A stretch of DNA of 64,000 bases. It comes from Psychroserpens jangbogonensis. Lineage in GTDB: Bacteria > Bacteroidota > Bacteroidia > Flavobacteriales > Flavobacteriaceae. Below, piece by piece: positions 1 through 8,847 of this stretch. The stretch covers positions 186,001 to 250,000 of the forward strand of contig NZ_JSWG01000006.1 in the NCBI RefSeq assembly GCF_000797465.1, in the 5' to 3' direction. A program made the position numbers and the translations under genes. The first letter of the stretch is position 1, and each line of letters begins with the position of its first letter. The notes under the pieces were generated by a model. It had not been told where the DNA came from, made no database searches, and worked only from the letters and a program-made list of their open reading frames with translations.

Positions 1-1421
1 TTACCAATCAAGATATATTAGATGACACTTCACGACGTAAAGGAACAAAAGTGTCCTTTATTCCTGACGAGGTCATTTTTAAAAATTATAAATACAGAAG
101 TGAGTATGTTGTAAAAATGCTCAAAAACTATGTGTATTTAAATCCAGGATTAACCATCGTTTTTAATGGTGAAAAATATTATAGTGAAAATGGTCTTAAA
201 GACCTTTTGTCTGAAACTATAGCAGAATCAGATTTACTGTATCCAATCATTCATTTAAGAGGTGATGATATTGAAGTTGCCTTAACACATAGCAAAACCC
301 AATATAGTGAGGAATACCATAGTTTTGTAAATGGTCAAAATACCACACAAGGAGGTACACATTTAGCTGCTTTTAGAGAAGCACTTGTAAAAACTATTAG
401 AGAATTTTATGGTAAGTCCTATGAAGCTTCAGATATACGGAAATCTGTAGTTACTGCTATTGCGATTAAAGTCATGGAACCTATTTTTGAAAGTCAGACA
501 AAAACAAAATTAGGTTCAACAGATATGGGAGGCAAATTGCCAACAGTAAGAACCTATATCAATGATTTCATGAAGACGTATCTGGATAACTATTTGCATA
601 AAAACCCAGATGCAGCTGAGAAAATTCAACGTAAGATTCTTCAAGCTGAACGCGAACGAAAGGAACTTTCAGGAATTAGAAAACTAGCAAAAGACAGGGC
701 TAAAAAATCTAATCTTCACAATAAAAAACTACGAGATTGCCGTGTGCATTTTGGTGATACTAAAAATGAACGCAATCTAGAAACGACGCTATTTATTACT
801 GAGGGAGATTCTGCATCAGGAAGTATTACTAAATCAAGAGATGTGAATACTCAGGCTGTTTTCAGTTTAAAAGGAAAACCGCTTAATTCTTATGGGTTAA
901 GTAAAAAGATAGTTTATGAAAACGAAGAATTCAATCTTTTACAAGCTGCTTTAAATATTGAAGAATCTTTAGAAGACTTGCGATACAATAATATTGTGAT
1001 TGCTACAGATGCTGATGTAGATGGTATGCATATTAGATTACTTCTAATAACATTCTTCTTACAGTTCTTTCCTGAAGTCATAAAAGAAGGCCATTTGTAT
1101 ATTTTGCAAACACCTTTGTTTAGAGTTCGAAATAAAAAAGAAACTATTTATTGTTATTCTCAAGAAGAACGTCGTGATGCTGTAGAAAAACTGAAGCCTA
1201 AACCAGAAATCACACGATTTAAAGGATTAGGTGAGATTTCTCCAGATGAATTTGTGCATTTTATTGGTGAAGACATTCGTTTAGATCCTGTTATGCTTGA
1301 TAAAGATATGTCTATAGAAGAATTGTTGTCCTTTTATATGGGAAAAAATACACCGACGCGACAAGAGTTTATTATTAATAATTTAAAAGTCGAATTAGAT
1401 TTGGTTGAAGATAATATGTAG
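1..1421 (+). CDS. parE: DNA topoisomerase IV subunit B, C-terminal part
   Basis: Partial gene; the frame is open from the first base, so the GTG at 51 is an internal Val. ParE supplies the ATPase and the Toprim half of topoisomerase IV, which decatenates daughter chromosomes with ParC. The visible part holds the end of the transducer domain, then Toprim with TEGDSASGS (around 780-815) and [10 protein letters not shown] (1005-1030), the metal-binding acidic residues. The C-terminal motif [10 protein letters not shown] follows. SASGS in place of the gyrase-like SAGGS, and the parC partner 1.7 kb downstream, favour ParE over GyrB. About 470 residues are present of an expected 620. Confidence 0.95.
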   Translation, partial: TNQDILDDTSRRKGTKVSFIPDEVIFKNYKYRSEYVVKMLKNYVYLNPGLTIVFNGEKYYSENGLKDLLSETIAESDLLYPIIHLRGDDIEVALTHSKTQYSEEYHSFVNGQNTTQGGTHLAAFREALVKTIREFYGKSYEASDIRKSVVTAIAIKVMEPIFESQTKTKLGSTDMGGKLPTVRTYINDFMKTYLDNYLHKNPDAAEKIQRKILQAERERKELSGIRKLAKDRAKKSNLHNKKLRDCRVHFGDTKNERNLETTLFITEGDSASGSITKSRDVNTQAVFSLKGKPLNSYGLSKKIVYENEEFNLLQAALNIEESLEDLRYNNIVIATDADVDGMHIRLLLITFFLQFFPEVIKEGHLYILQTPLFRVRNKKETIYCYSQEERRDAVEKLKPKPEITRFKGLGEISPDEFVHFIGEDIRLDPVMLDKDMSIEELLSFYMGKNTPTRQEFIINNLKVELDLVEDNM

Positions 1422-1422
1422 A

Positions 1423-2649
1423 ATGAAGAAATGTAGTCAAATCTTATTGCTTGTTTTATTTGGAACCTTTTTGATCACAGTTAATGCTCAAAGTAAAAGT
1501 TTTAAAAACGGAAAAATTAAGGCTAGTAGCTATTTTGAAGAGTTATCTTTTGAGTTTGAGAAGAATAAAATTGTAATTCCAGTTGAAATTGAAGGTAAAA
1601 CTTATCGTTTTTTATTAGATACAGGTGCTCCAAATATTATTTCTAAGGAGGTATATGAAACCATTCAGCCTAAAAAGATTGTAACGCTTTCAACCAATGA
1701 CGCAAATAACATAAGTCAAGATTTAGACATTGTTTCTATAGAAAGTATAAAACTTGGATCTTTAGAATTTCAAAAATTTTCGGCATTAGTTTATGACCTT
1801 AATGGGAGTGATATTTTTAAATGTTTTGGTATAGATGGCTTTATTGGAAGTAATATGCTTCGTCATTCTATCATTCAAATCAATGCAGAGCAAAAAATCA
1901 TAAAAATAACAGACCATATAAAAAAATTAGGGTTAGATAAAAAACAATCTGAAAAACTCAAGTTAGTTGGAAATCAAAGCAGTCCCTATGTCTGGATAAA
2001 AATAAAAGGTGAAGATAACGGCAAAGAGATGGTTTTGATAGATACAGGAATGGGAAGCCTTTATGATCTTTCAGAAGAGAATTACGACGTATTTAAGACA
2101 AAAAATATTTATAACGAAATTGGAAAAAGTGATGGAGCATCTTCAGTAAGTTTATTTGGAGAAGTTCCAATTGATAGTCAAATTAGAGTTCATTTACCAA
2201 AATTAGTAATTCAAGATTTTGAGATTAACAATGCCATTACACATACCACCAAAGGAGATCATTCAAAAATAGGCGCAGAGTTATTGAATTACGGTATTAT
2301 GACGCTAGATTATAAAAACAAGCGGTTTTACTTTAATTCTTACAATGAATCTTTAAGTTTGAATGGTGATTTTGGTTTCACTCAAACACTTAAAAACAAT
2401 AAACTCGTTATCGGTTATGTTTGGGATGAAGATTTAAAAACTAAAATCAATTATGGCGATGAAATTCTCGAAGTAAATGGAGAAGAAGTTAATACAACTA
2501 ACTTTTGTGATTATGTTACAAAAAAGTCTGTTTTAAAACTTTTAAATAAGTTAACTTTAAAAGTTAAAAAAGAAAATGGTAATGTGATTGAATTAACAGT
2601 AGAAAAGAAACAACTGTCATCAATTTTTGATAATTTTAAAATTAATTGA
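1423..2649 (+). CDS. Retropepsin-like aspartyl protease with PDZ domain, exported
   Basis: 408 residues from the ATG at 1423, one base after the parE stop; the upstream TTG at 1405 would overlap parE and precede the signal peptide. An N-terminal hydrophobic segment ends at Asn-Ala-Gln, a typical flavobacterial signal cleavage site. Two aspartyl protease motifs are seen, LLDTGAP near residue 66 and LIDTGMGS near 205, matching the duplicated half-sites of the retropepsin-like family. The last 90 residues resemble a PDZ domain (YGDEILEVNGEEV). It probably cleaves or binds proteins in the periplasm; the substrate is unknown. It lies between parE and parC, probably co-transcribed. Confidence 0.8.
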   Translation: MKKCSQILLLVLFGTFLITVNAQSKSFKNGKIKASSYFEELSFEFEKNKIVIPVEIEGKTYRFLLDTGAPNIISKEVYETIQPKKIVTLSTNDANNISQDLDIVSIESIKLGSLEFQKFSALVYDLNGSDIFKCFGIDGFIGSNMLRHSIIQINAEQKIIKITDHIKKLGLDKKQSEKLKLVGNQSSPYVWIKIKGEDNGKEMVLIDTGMGSLYDLSEENYDVFKTKNIYNEIGKSDGASSVSLFGEVPIDSQIRVHLPKLVIQDFEINNAITHTTKGDHSKIGAELLNYGIMTLDYKNKRFYFNSYNESLSLNGDFGFTQTLKNNKLVIGYVWDEDLKTKINYGDEILEVNGEEVNTTNFCDYVTKKSVLKLLNKLTLKVKKENGNVIELTVEKKQLSSIFDNFKIN

Positions 2650-2668
2650 AAACTATTAAATAAATTTT

Positions 2669-3151
2669 ATGCGTACCAATAATTCAAATGTTAAAAACAT
2701 AATTGTATCAATATATTTTATATTTCTGGTTTTAGCCATTGCATTACCTATTTTTATAAAATCTCTCAGAATTTTTAATGGTAGTACAACTTTAAGTTCT
2801 GTAATCTTTGCTATAGGATTTGCTGGATTGTTTTTTTTGGTCCACTTTATTTGCAAATTTTTTGAGTACGATAGTGATGGCACTAAAGTGATACTAACGA
2901 ATAAAGGATTATTACTTTCTGAATATTTTAATTACAGACAACATGTTGTTGAGTTTGAAAAAGAAAGTTTAATAGCATATAGCTTTAAAAATTATATAAT
3001 CTATAGAACGCTATCAATCTACATTAAAGATTCACGAGGTGGGAAACGAAGAGAGTCTTTCAATATTACTTTAGTAACGAAACGTAAACGTAGATACATT
3101 AGACAATCCTTGAAAAAAATTGTAAAAGCTAACAAAAAAAAGGCCTCTTAA
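2669..3151 (+). CDS. Hypothetical two-TM membrane protein
   Basis: 160 residues. Two hydrophobic segments (about residues 9-30 and 40-62) are followed by a cytoplasmic part rich in beta-type residues and ending in a strongly basic tail (KRKRRYIRQSLKK). The layout, a TM pair then a roughly 80-residue beta-rich domain, recalls small bacterial PH-like membrane proteins, but I see no diagnostic motif. It sits 19 nt after the protease gene and 3 nt before parC, so it is likely part of the same transcript. Function unknown. Confidence 0.7.
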   Translation: MRTNNSNVKNIIVSIYFIFLVLAIALPIFIKSLRIFNGSTTLSSVIFAIGFAGLFFLVHFICKFFEYDSDGTKVILTNKGLLLSEYFNYRQHVVEFEKESLIAYSFKNYIIYRTLSIYIKDSRGGKRRESFNITLVTKRKRRYIRQSLKKIVKANKKKAS

Positions 3152-3154
3152 TTA

Positions 3155-5803
3155 ATGAGTGATGATAATAACGATTTAATCAACGAACAAGACGATAATA
3201 ACGAAACTATTACCAGAGTTACTGGTATGTTTAAAGATTGGTTTCTAGATTATGCATCTTATGTAATTTTAGAACGTGCTGTTCCGGCTATTGAAGACGG
3301 TTTCAAGCCAGTGCAACGTCGTATCATGCATTCTATGAAGGATCTTGATGATGGGCGTTACAATAAAGTTGCAAATATAGTTGGTCATACAATGCAATAT
3401 CATCCACATGGTGATGCTAGTATTGCTGATGCTATGGTGCAAATTGGTCAGAAAGATCTATTAATTGATACACAAGGAAACTGGGGAAACATTCTTACTG
3501 GAGACAGAGCTGCAGCATCTCGATATATTGAAGCACGTTTATCTAAATTTGCTTTAGAAGTTGTTTATAATCCTAAAATAACAGAATGGCAATCTAGTTA
3601 TGACGCTAGACGAAAAGAGCCAGTGAATTTACCAGTAATGTTTCCATTATTGTTGGCACAAGGTGGTGAAGGAATTGCAGTTGGATTATCTACCAAAATA
3701 TTACCACACAATTTTATTGAATTAATTGATGCTTCAGTAAAGCATTTAAAAGGGAAACGTTTTACAATACTTCCTGATTTTCCTACAGCTGGAATAGCTG
3801 ACTTTTCAAATTATAATGATGGTTTAAGAGGAGGAAAGGTAAGAGTTAGAGCTAAAATTTCTCAACTCGATAAAAACACACTTGTTATTACCGAGATTCC
3901 TTTCGCAACAAACACATCTTCTTTAATTGATTCTATATTAAAAGCGAACGATAAAGGTAAAATCAAGGTTAAAAAAATTGAAGACAATACGGCTGCAGAT
4001 GTTGAAATATTAGTGCATTTACCATCTGGAATTTCACCAGACAAGACTATTGATGCTTTGTATGCTTTTACAAATTGCGAAACTTCAATTTCACCTCTAG
4101 GATGCGTTATTGAAGATAACAAACCATTTTTTGTTGGTGTTTCAGAAATGTTACGTCGCTCAACTGATAATACAGTTCAGCTTTTAAAGAGTAATCTTGA
4201 AATCAAGCTAAGTGAATTTGAAGAACAATGGCATTTCGCTTCCTTAGAACGTATTTTTATTGAAAAGAGAATCTATCGTGACATTGAGGACCAAGAGACT
4301 TGGCAAGGTGTTATTAAAGCTATTGATAAAGGATTACAGCCACATATTAAACACTTAAAGCGTCCGATTATTGAAGAAGATATTGTTCGTTTAACTGAAA
4401 TACGAATCAAGCGGATCTCAAAATTTGATATTGATAAGGCACAGCAAAAAATTGATGCAATTGAAGATCAAATCGCTGAAGTAAAACATCACTTAGCTAA
4501 TCTAATCGATTATTCAATAGCTTATTTTGAGCGTCTTAAAAAAGAATATGGAAAAGGTCGTGAACGCAAAACTGAAATTAGAACTTTTGAAGATGTAGAT
4601 GCAACAAAAGTAGTTATTCGTAACACTAAGCTGTATGTGAATAGAGAAGAAGGTTTTATTGGTACATCTTTAAGACGTGATGAATACGTTTGTGATTGTA
4701 GTGATATCGATGATATTATTGTGTTCACCAATCATGGAAAAATGATGATCACAAAAGTGGATAGTAAAACCTTTATTGGTAAAGATATAATCCATGTTGC
4801 GGTCTTTAAGAAAAAAGACAAACGTACTATTTACAACATGATTTATCGTGATGGTGCCAAAGGCCCTACATATATAAAACGATTTGCAGTGACATCTGTA
4901 ACTCGTGATAGAGAGTATGATTTGACCAATGGAAATAAGAGTTCAAAAAACTGGTATTTCTCGGCAAACCCTAATGGTGAAGCTGAAGTTATTACAATAC
5001 ATTTGCGTCAAGCAGGAAGTATCAAGAAACTAAAATGGGATATTGATTTTGCTGATGTCTTGATTAAAGGTCGTGCTTCTAAAGGAAATTTAGTCACTAA
5101 ATATTCTGTTAAGAAAATAGAACTCAAAGAAAAAGGTGTTTCTACTTTAAAACCTCGTAAAATATGGTTTGACGATACAGTACAAAGACTTAATGTAGAT
5201 AATCGAGGTGAATTAGTTGGTGAGTTTAGAGGAGAAGACCGTTTGTTGATAATCACACAATCTGGAATGGTAAAAACTATTTTGCCAGAACTTACTACTC
5301 ATTTTGATAACGACATGATAGTATTAGAAAAATGGATTCCTAAAAAACCAATATCTGTCATTTATTTTAATGGCGAAAAGGAATTATACTACGTGAAGCG
5401 TTTCTTAATTGAAAATGAAGGTAAAGAGGAATCTTTTATTTCTGAACATCCTAGTTCGCAATTAGAAATAGTTTCTACCGACTGGAAGCCAATGGCCGAA
5501 ATTGAATTTACAAAAGAACGTGGTAAAGAACGAAAGGATAATGAAACAGTTAATGTCGAAGACTTTATAGCAATTAAAGGAATTTCGGCTCTAGGAAATC
5601 AATTAACTAAAGACAAAGTCAATCAAGTAAATATTTTAGAATCATTGCCATACGAAGCGCCTGAAGAAGTGCATGCTGTAGATATAGAAGTTGTTGATGA
5701 AATTATTGAGCAAGCGGACTCTAAAGATAGTACAGAAGACAAATCTCAGTCTAAAGATGATGATTTAGATATCGACGATAAAGGTCAAGTTACATTGTTT
5801 TAA
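3155..5803 (+). CDS. parC: DNA topoisomerase IV subunit A
   Basis: 882 residues, full length. Breaks and rejoins DNA and, with ParE, unlinks replicated chromosomes. The winged-helix core contains KPVQRRI (51-57), HPHGDASI (83-90) and the active site AAASRYIEARL with the DNA-linking Tyr124. A long coiled-coil arm follows (roughly 400-470), then a beta-pinwheel C-terminal domain and an acidic, low-complexity tail. The first 20 residues are Asp/Asn rich. The start ATG at 3155 lies 3 nt after the previous stop. Confidence 0.97.
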   Translation: MSDDNNDLINEQDDNNETITRVTGMFKDWFLDYASYVILERAVPAIEDGFKPVQRRIMHSMKDLDDGRYNKVANIVGHTMQYHPHGDASIADAMVQIGQKDLLIDTQGNWGNILTGDRAAASRYIEARLSKFALEVVYNPKITEWQSSYDARRKEPVNLPVMFPLLLAQGGEGIAVGLSTKILPHNFIELIDASVKHLKGKRFTILPDFPTAGIADFSNYNDGLRGGKVRVRAKISQLDKNTLVITEIPFATNTSSLIDSILKANDKGKIKVKKIEDNTAADVEILVHLPSGISPDKTIDALYAFTNCETSISPLGCVIEDNKPFFVGVSEMLRRSTDNTVQLLKSNLEIKLSEFEEQWHFASLERIFIEKRIYRDIEDQETWQGVIKAIDKGLQPHIKHLKRPIIEEDIVRLTEIRIKRISKFDIDKAQQKIDAIEDQIAEVKHHLANLIDYSIAYFERLKKEYGKGRERKTEIRTFEDVDATKVVIRNTKLYVNREEGFIGTSLRRDEYVCDCSDIDDIIVFTNHGKMMITKVDSKTFIGKDIIHVAVFKKKDKRTIYNMIYRDGAKGPTYIKRFAVTSVTRDREYDLTNGNKSSKNWYFSANPNGEAEVITIHLRQAGSIKKLKWDIDFADVLIKGRASKGNLVTKYSVKKIELKEKGVSTLKPRKIWFDDTVQRLNVDNRGELVGEFRGEDRLLIITQSGMVKTILPELTTHFDNDMIVLEKWIPKKPISVIYFNGEKELYYVKRFLIENEGKEESFISEHPSSQLEIVSTDWKPMAEIEFTKERGKERKDNETVNVEDFIAIKGISALGNQLTKDKVNQVNILESLPYEAPEEVHAVDIEVVDEIIEQADSKDSTEDKSQSKDDDLDIDDKGQVTLF

Positions 5804-5823
5804 ATACCTTATATTTGTTTAAC

Positions 5824-6219
5824 ATGAAAGGGTTTTCAATCATATTATCTTTTGTTTTCTTATTCCAAAGTATTGGATTAAAGATGAATGATCTTGTTCA
5901 AATAGATGAGTTTATTGAACATGCTCAGTTTCATAATGAACAATATGGAGATAATTTTTTTGTGTTTGTTTCTAAACATTATGGAGAATTAAAGGCAGAT
6001 CACAACAAAGAACATCAAGAGGAAAAATCAGATCATGAACAACTGCCTTTTCAGCATAACATGTATGTAAGTAGTATTGCTATTTTATCTTGGTCTCCTA
6101 ATAAATTAGACTTAAGTGCTCCAGATTATTCGGACTACAAATTGCATAATTTCTTTTACCAAGAATCGTCTTCATCTCTTTATACAGAAGGTCTGTTTCA
6201 GCCTCCTAGGTTTATTTAA
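5824..6219 (+). CDS. Small exported His-rich protein ending FQPPRFI
   Basis: 131 residues from the ATG at 5824 (a TTG at 5815 is less likely). An N-terminal hydrophobic stretch of about 17 residues suggests export. The middle is rich in His and acidic residues (HNKEHQEEKSDHEQ), a pattern that can bind metal ions. The end, EGLFQPPRFI, resembles the proline-containing tail of small Bacteroidota proteins found near metal-responsive genes and TonB-dependent receptors, but no such neighbours are present here. It follows parC by 20 nt and is terminated by the hairpin at 6230. Function unknown. Confidence 0.65.
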   Translation: MKGFSIILSFVFLFQSIGLKMNDLVQIDEFIEHAQFHNEQYGDNFFVFVSKHYGELKADHNKEHQEEKSDHEQLPFQHNMYVSSIAILSWSPNKLDLSAPDYSDYKLHNFFYQESSSSLYTEGLFQPPRFI

Positions 6220-6229
6220 AATTCACACC

Positions 6230-6297
6230 AAGACTATATAACTTATTCGAAATGAATAAATTATAGTTATTTATAGTCTTAAAGTATTCTTTTTTAG
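6230..6297 (+). terminator. Long imperfect hairpin after the parC run
   Basis: AAGACTATA (6230-6238) pairs perfectly with TATAGTCTT (6272-6280). Inside, TAACT pairs with AGTTA and TTATTC with GAATAA around a 5-nt loop. A T-rich tract (TTCTTTTTTAG) follows. Likely intrinsic terminator; the stem is AT-rich, so efficiency is uncertain. Confidence 0.55.
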
Positions 6298-6417
6298 TAA
6301 TCTTAAAATCTTCAGTTTATTTACAATATCAGTGTTAGGTATAATGAACTATCAAGACTCAAGATTTAAGCTTATTTTAAAAAGAAAGTTTAAATAAAGT
6401 ATAAACTTTTACATATA

Positions 6418-7116
6418 ATGGAAATTAATGAATTACTAAATAATCACTATAGTTTTAATAATCAAGATTTGTTTTCTGGACTTCCAGATACCATTTGTGA
6501 AATTATAAAATCGAATATGATGACATTGCCTTTTAAAGCTGGTGATTATATTTTTATGGAAGGAGAAAAACCTAAAGGCATTTATAGGGTTAAGAAAGGT
6601 AAGGTGAAAAAGCTTACTCAAACTAATTATGGAGCTCAGCATATTTTTTACATGTGTAAAGAAAACGAGTTTCTTGGTTATCACGCAGTTTTAAGTAAAG
6701 AGTTATATGCCGATTCTGCAATTGCATTAATAGATTCTGAAATTGATTTTATTTCAGAATTAGATTTCCTAAAAGCAGTTGACACATCACATCAATTATC
6801 ACAGCGCCTTTTGAAAAATTTAAGCCACGAATTCAGAGTGTATATAAATGCTACAAAAATGCTTGCTAAACATACTGTAAGAGAACGATCTGCTTTAAAC
6901 CTACTCATCTTAGAATCTAAATTTAGAAATGGATCTCAAAAGGATACCGAAATCATAATTAATAGAGATGATTTAGCGAGCATGGTTGGCACAGCAAAGG
7001 AGTCTGTTGTGAGAATGCTAAAAGATTTTAAAGAAGAAAGTCTTATTACAACTAAACGAAGTAGTATCTTTATTGAAGACTATGAAGGTCTTGTAAAAGT
7101 TGCTAATTTTCAATAA
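6418..7116 (+). CDS. Crp/Fnr family transcriptional regulator
   Basis: 232 residues. An N-terminal cyclic-nucleotide-binding-like beta barrel (about 20-120, with AGDYIFMEGE and GIYRVKKGKVK) is joined by a long helix to a winged HTH (about 183-220, RDDLASMVGTAKESVVRML). No Fnr-type cysteine cluster is present, only scattered Cys27 and Cys80, so it is not an Fe-S oxygen sensor of the classical kind. The effector is unknown. It is transcribed toward the redox cassette that begins 80 nt downstream and could control it; that link is inference from position only. Confidence 0.88.
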   Translation: MEINELLNNHYSFNNQDLFSGLPDTICEIIKSNMMTLPFKAGDYIFMEGEKPKGIYRVKKGKVKKLTQTNYGAQHIFYMCKENEFLGYHAVLSKELYADSAIALIDSEIDFISELDFLKAVDTSHQLSQRLLKNLSHEFRVYINATKMLAKHTVRERSALNLLILESKFRNGSQKDTEIIINRDDLASMVGTAKESVVRMLKDFKEESLITTKRSSIFIEDYEGLVKVANFQ

Positions 7117-7172
7117 CAGTGATAATTGATAAATATCAATGCAAGGTTTACTGAAAAACTACGTTTAAATAA

Positions 7173-7180
7173 TACATTTG
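7173..7180 (+). promoter_or_regulatory. Bacteroidota -7 box for the redox cassette
   Basis: TACATTTG matches the Bacteroidota -7 consensus TAnnTTTG. It would start transcription near 7187, giving a leader of about 9 nt before the ATG at 7196, and it excludes the TTG at 7178 as the start codon. No clear -33 TTTG lies at the right distance, so the box is the only support. Confidence 0.5.
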
Positions 7181-7195
7181 CCCAATATCATATAT

Positions 7196-7633
7196 ATGAA
7201 GACTATTATATCACTATTATTTTTATTAACTACAATTACTTCGGTAAATGCACAAGATTGGATTACTGATTTTGAAAAAGCAAAATCAATTGCTGGAGAA
7301 GAAGGTAAGACCATTGTTCTTGTCTTTCAAGGTTCTGATTGGTGTGGACCATGCATCAAGCTAGACAAAGAGATTTGGCATACTGATGAGTTTAAAAGCT
7401 ATGCTGAAAATCATTTTGTAATGCTTAAGGCAGATTTCCCGAAACGTAAAAAGAATGCATTAAGTGAAGATCAGCAAGCACATAATAATAATCTAGCAGA
7501 AAACTATAATAAAAATGGTTACTTTCCATATGTTGTCGTTTTAGATTCTGAAGGAAATATTTTAGGATCGACTGGTTATAAAAAATCAACACCTTCAGCA
7601 TATATAAAGTTATTAGAATCCTTTAGTAAATAA
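7196..7633 (+). CDS. Exported thioredoxin-like protein
   Basis: 145 residues from the ATG at 7196. The signal peptide ends at VNAQDW. A thioredoxin fold follows with the redox motif WCGPC inside QGSDWCGPCIKLDKEIW and the cis-Pro segment NGYFPYVVVLDSEG. It probably exchanges disulfides in the periplasm. It is the first gene of a tight run: apbE starts 4 nt after its stop, then DUF4266 and DUF3570. A role in keeping cysteines of the partner DUF4266 lipoprotein reduced is a reasonable inference. Confidence 0.88.
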   Translation: MKTIISLLFLLTTITSVNAQDWITDFEKAKSIAGEEGKTIVLVFQGSDWCGPCIKLDKEIWHTDEFKSYAENHFVMLKADFPKRKKNALSEDQQAHNNNLAENYNKNGYFPYVVVLDSEGNILGSTGYKKSTPSAYIKLLESFSK

Positions 7634-7637
7634 TTAT

Positions 7638-8621
7638 TTGAAAAAGTACAGTCTATTTTTAATTATCATTTTTATTACGCTTCAAATTGAAGCGCAAAGT
7701 ACTTATAAGCGTACCTTAAAACTTATGGGTAGCCGCTTTGATATTACGGTATTGGCTAAAGATTCTATTTCAGCTAACACATATATAGACATAGCAATTA
7801 ATGAAATTACTAGAATAGAGAATCTTATTTCATCTTGGGACCCAAATTCACAAACCTCAAAGATTAACAGTAATGCTGGAATAAAAGCGGTTAAAGTAGA
7901 TCAAGAATTATTCGATTTAATAAAACGGTCATTATCAATTACAAAACTAACTGATGGCGCATTTGATATCTCATACGCGTCCTTAGATAGGATATGGAAA
8001 TTTGATGGCAGTATGACTAAAATGCCTTCAGAAACAGATATAGCATCGTCTGTAAGCAAAGTAGGTTATCAAAATATTGAATTAGATGACAGCAATTCTA
8101 CTGTATATCTTAAACTTAAAGGAATGAAACTTGGGTTTGGAGCGATTGGAAAAGGTTATGCTGCCGATAAAGCGAAATCCCTTCTAATTGAAAAAGGAGT
8201 GGTTTCAGGAATTATTAATGCCTCAGGAGATATGACTACTTGGGGAAAACAAACTAATGGAGAAGAATGGAAAGTTGCCATTACGAATCCGCTAAATAAA
8301 AACAAAGCGTTTGCATTATTACCAATTACAGATGGAGCAGTAGTAACGTCAGGTAATTATGAGAAGTATGTCAATTTCAATGGAAAACGTTATACACATA
8401 TTATAGATCCTAGAACGGGTTATCCGTCTACAGGAATTATTAGCGTCACTGTTTTTGCACCTAAAGCTGAATTAGCAGATGCTTTATCAACTTCGGTTTT
8501 TGTAATGGGAAAAGAAGTAGGCCTAAATAGAATCAATCAACTGCCAAATATAGAATGTATTATTATTGATGAAGATGGAAACATTTTTACATCAACAAAT
8601 ATAAAAATCAACAAAATATGA
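7638..8621 (+). CDS. apbE: FAD:protein FMN transferase
   Basis: 327 residues, starting at TTG; no ATG fits before the signal peptide (MKKYSLFLIIIF...EAQ). ApbE moves FMN from FAD onto a Ser/Thr of target proteins outside the cytoplasm. Diagnostic segments are GSRFDITV (31-38), GAFDISYASLDRIW (107-120), GFGAIGKGYAADKA (166-179), ASGDMTTWG (195-203), HIIDPRTG (254-261) and the metal-site ADALST around Asp281 and Thr285. It overlaps the DUF4266 gene by 4 nt. The nearest candidate acceptor is the DUF3570 protein at 8848, which carries DASTGAS. Confidence 0.95.
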   Translation: MKKYSLFLIIIFITLQIEAQSTYKRTLKLMGSRFDITVLAKDSISANTYIDIAINEITRIENLISSWDPNSQTSKINSNAGIKAVKVDQELFDLIKRSLSITKLTDGAFDISYASLDRIWKFDGSMTKMPSETDIASSVSKVGYQNIELDDSNSTVYLKLKGMKLGFGAIGKGYAADKAKSLLIEKGVVSGIINASGDMTTWGKQTNGEEWKVAITNPLNKNKAFALLPITDGAVVTSGNYEKYVNFNGKRYTHIIDPRTGYPSTGIISVTVFAPKAELADALSTSVFVMGKEVGLNRINQLPNIECIIIDEDGNIFTSTNIKINKI

Positions 8622-8830
8622 TTAAACGTGTTATTGTAATCGCATTAGTTCTAACGACGCTATCGTCTTGTGTAGCAGTTAAAGAATATGAAAAAGTAAA
8701 CCTTAATGATCCTGATATGCTTTTAGCAGATAAAAAATCTGACAGAAACATTAGTACATTTCACTCCTATAGAGAAGCTGCTGCTGGAGGAAATGGTGGG
8801 AAAACTGGAGGAGGTTGCGGTTGTAATTAA
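8618..8830 (+). CDS. DUF4266 small lipoprotein with C-terminal CGC
   Basis: 70 residues, overlapping apbE by 4 nt (ATGA). A short signal peptide ends in a lipobox, LSSC, with Cys18 as the lipidated residue. The chain has a conserved YREAAAGG segment and a glycine-rich tail ending Gly-Gly-Gly-Cys67-Gly-Cys69-Asn, which fits the DUF4266 family. Two closely spaced cysteines at the very end could hold a disulfide, a metal or a modification. DUF4266 recurs beside DUF3570 and ApbE. Function not established to my knowledge. Confidence 0.85.
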   Translation: MIKRVIVIALVLTTLSSCVAVKEYEKVNLNDPDMLLADKKSDRNISTFHSYREAAAGGNGGKTGGGCGCN

Positions 8831-8847
8831 TTGATAAAAAGAAAACT

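Noticed and set aside
51-56. GTG at 51 as the start of the first gene
   Set aside because: The frame is open upstream to base 3 and the residues there continue the ParE sequence, so it is an internal Val.
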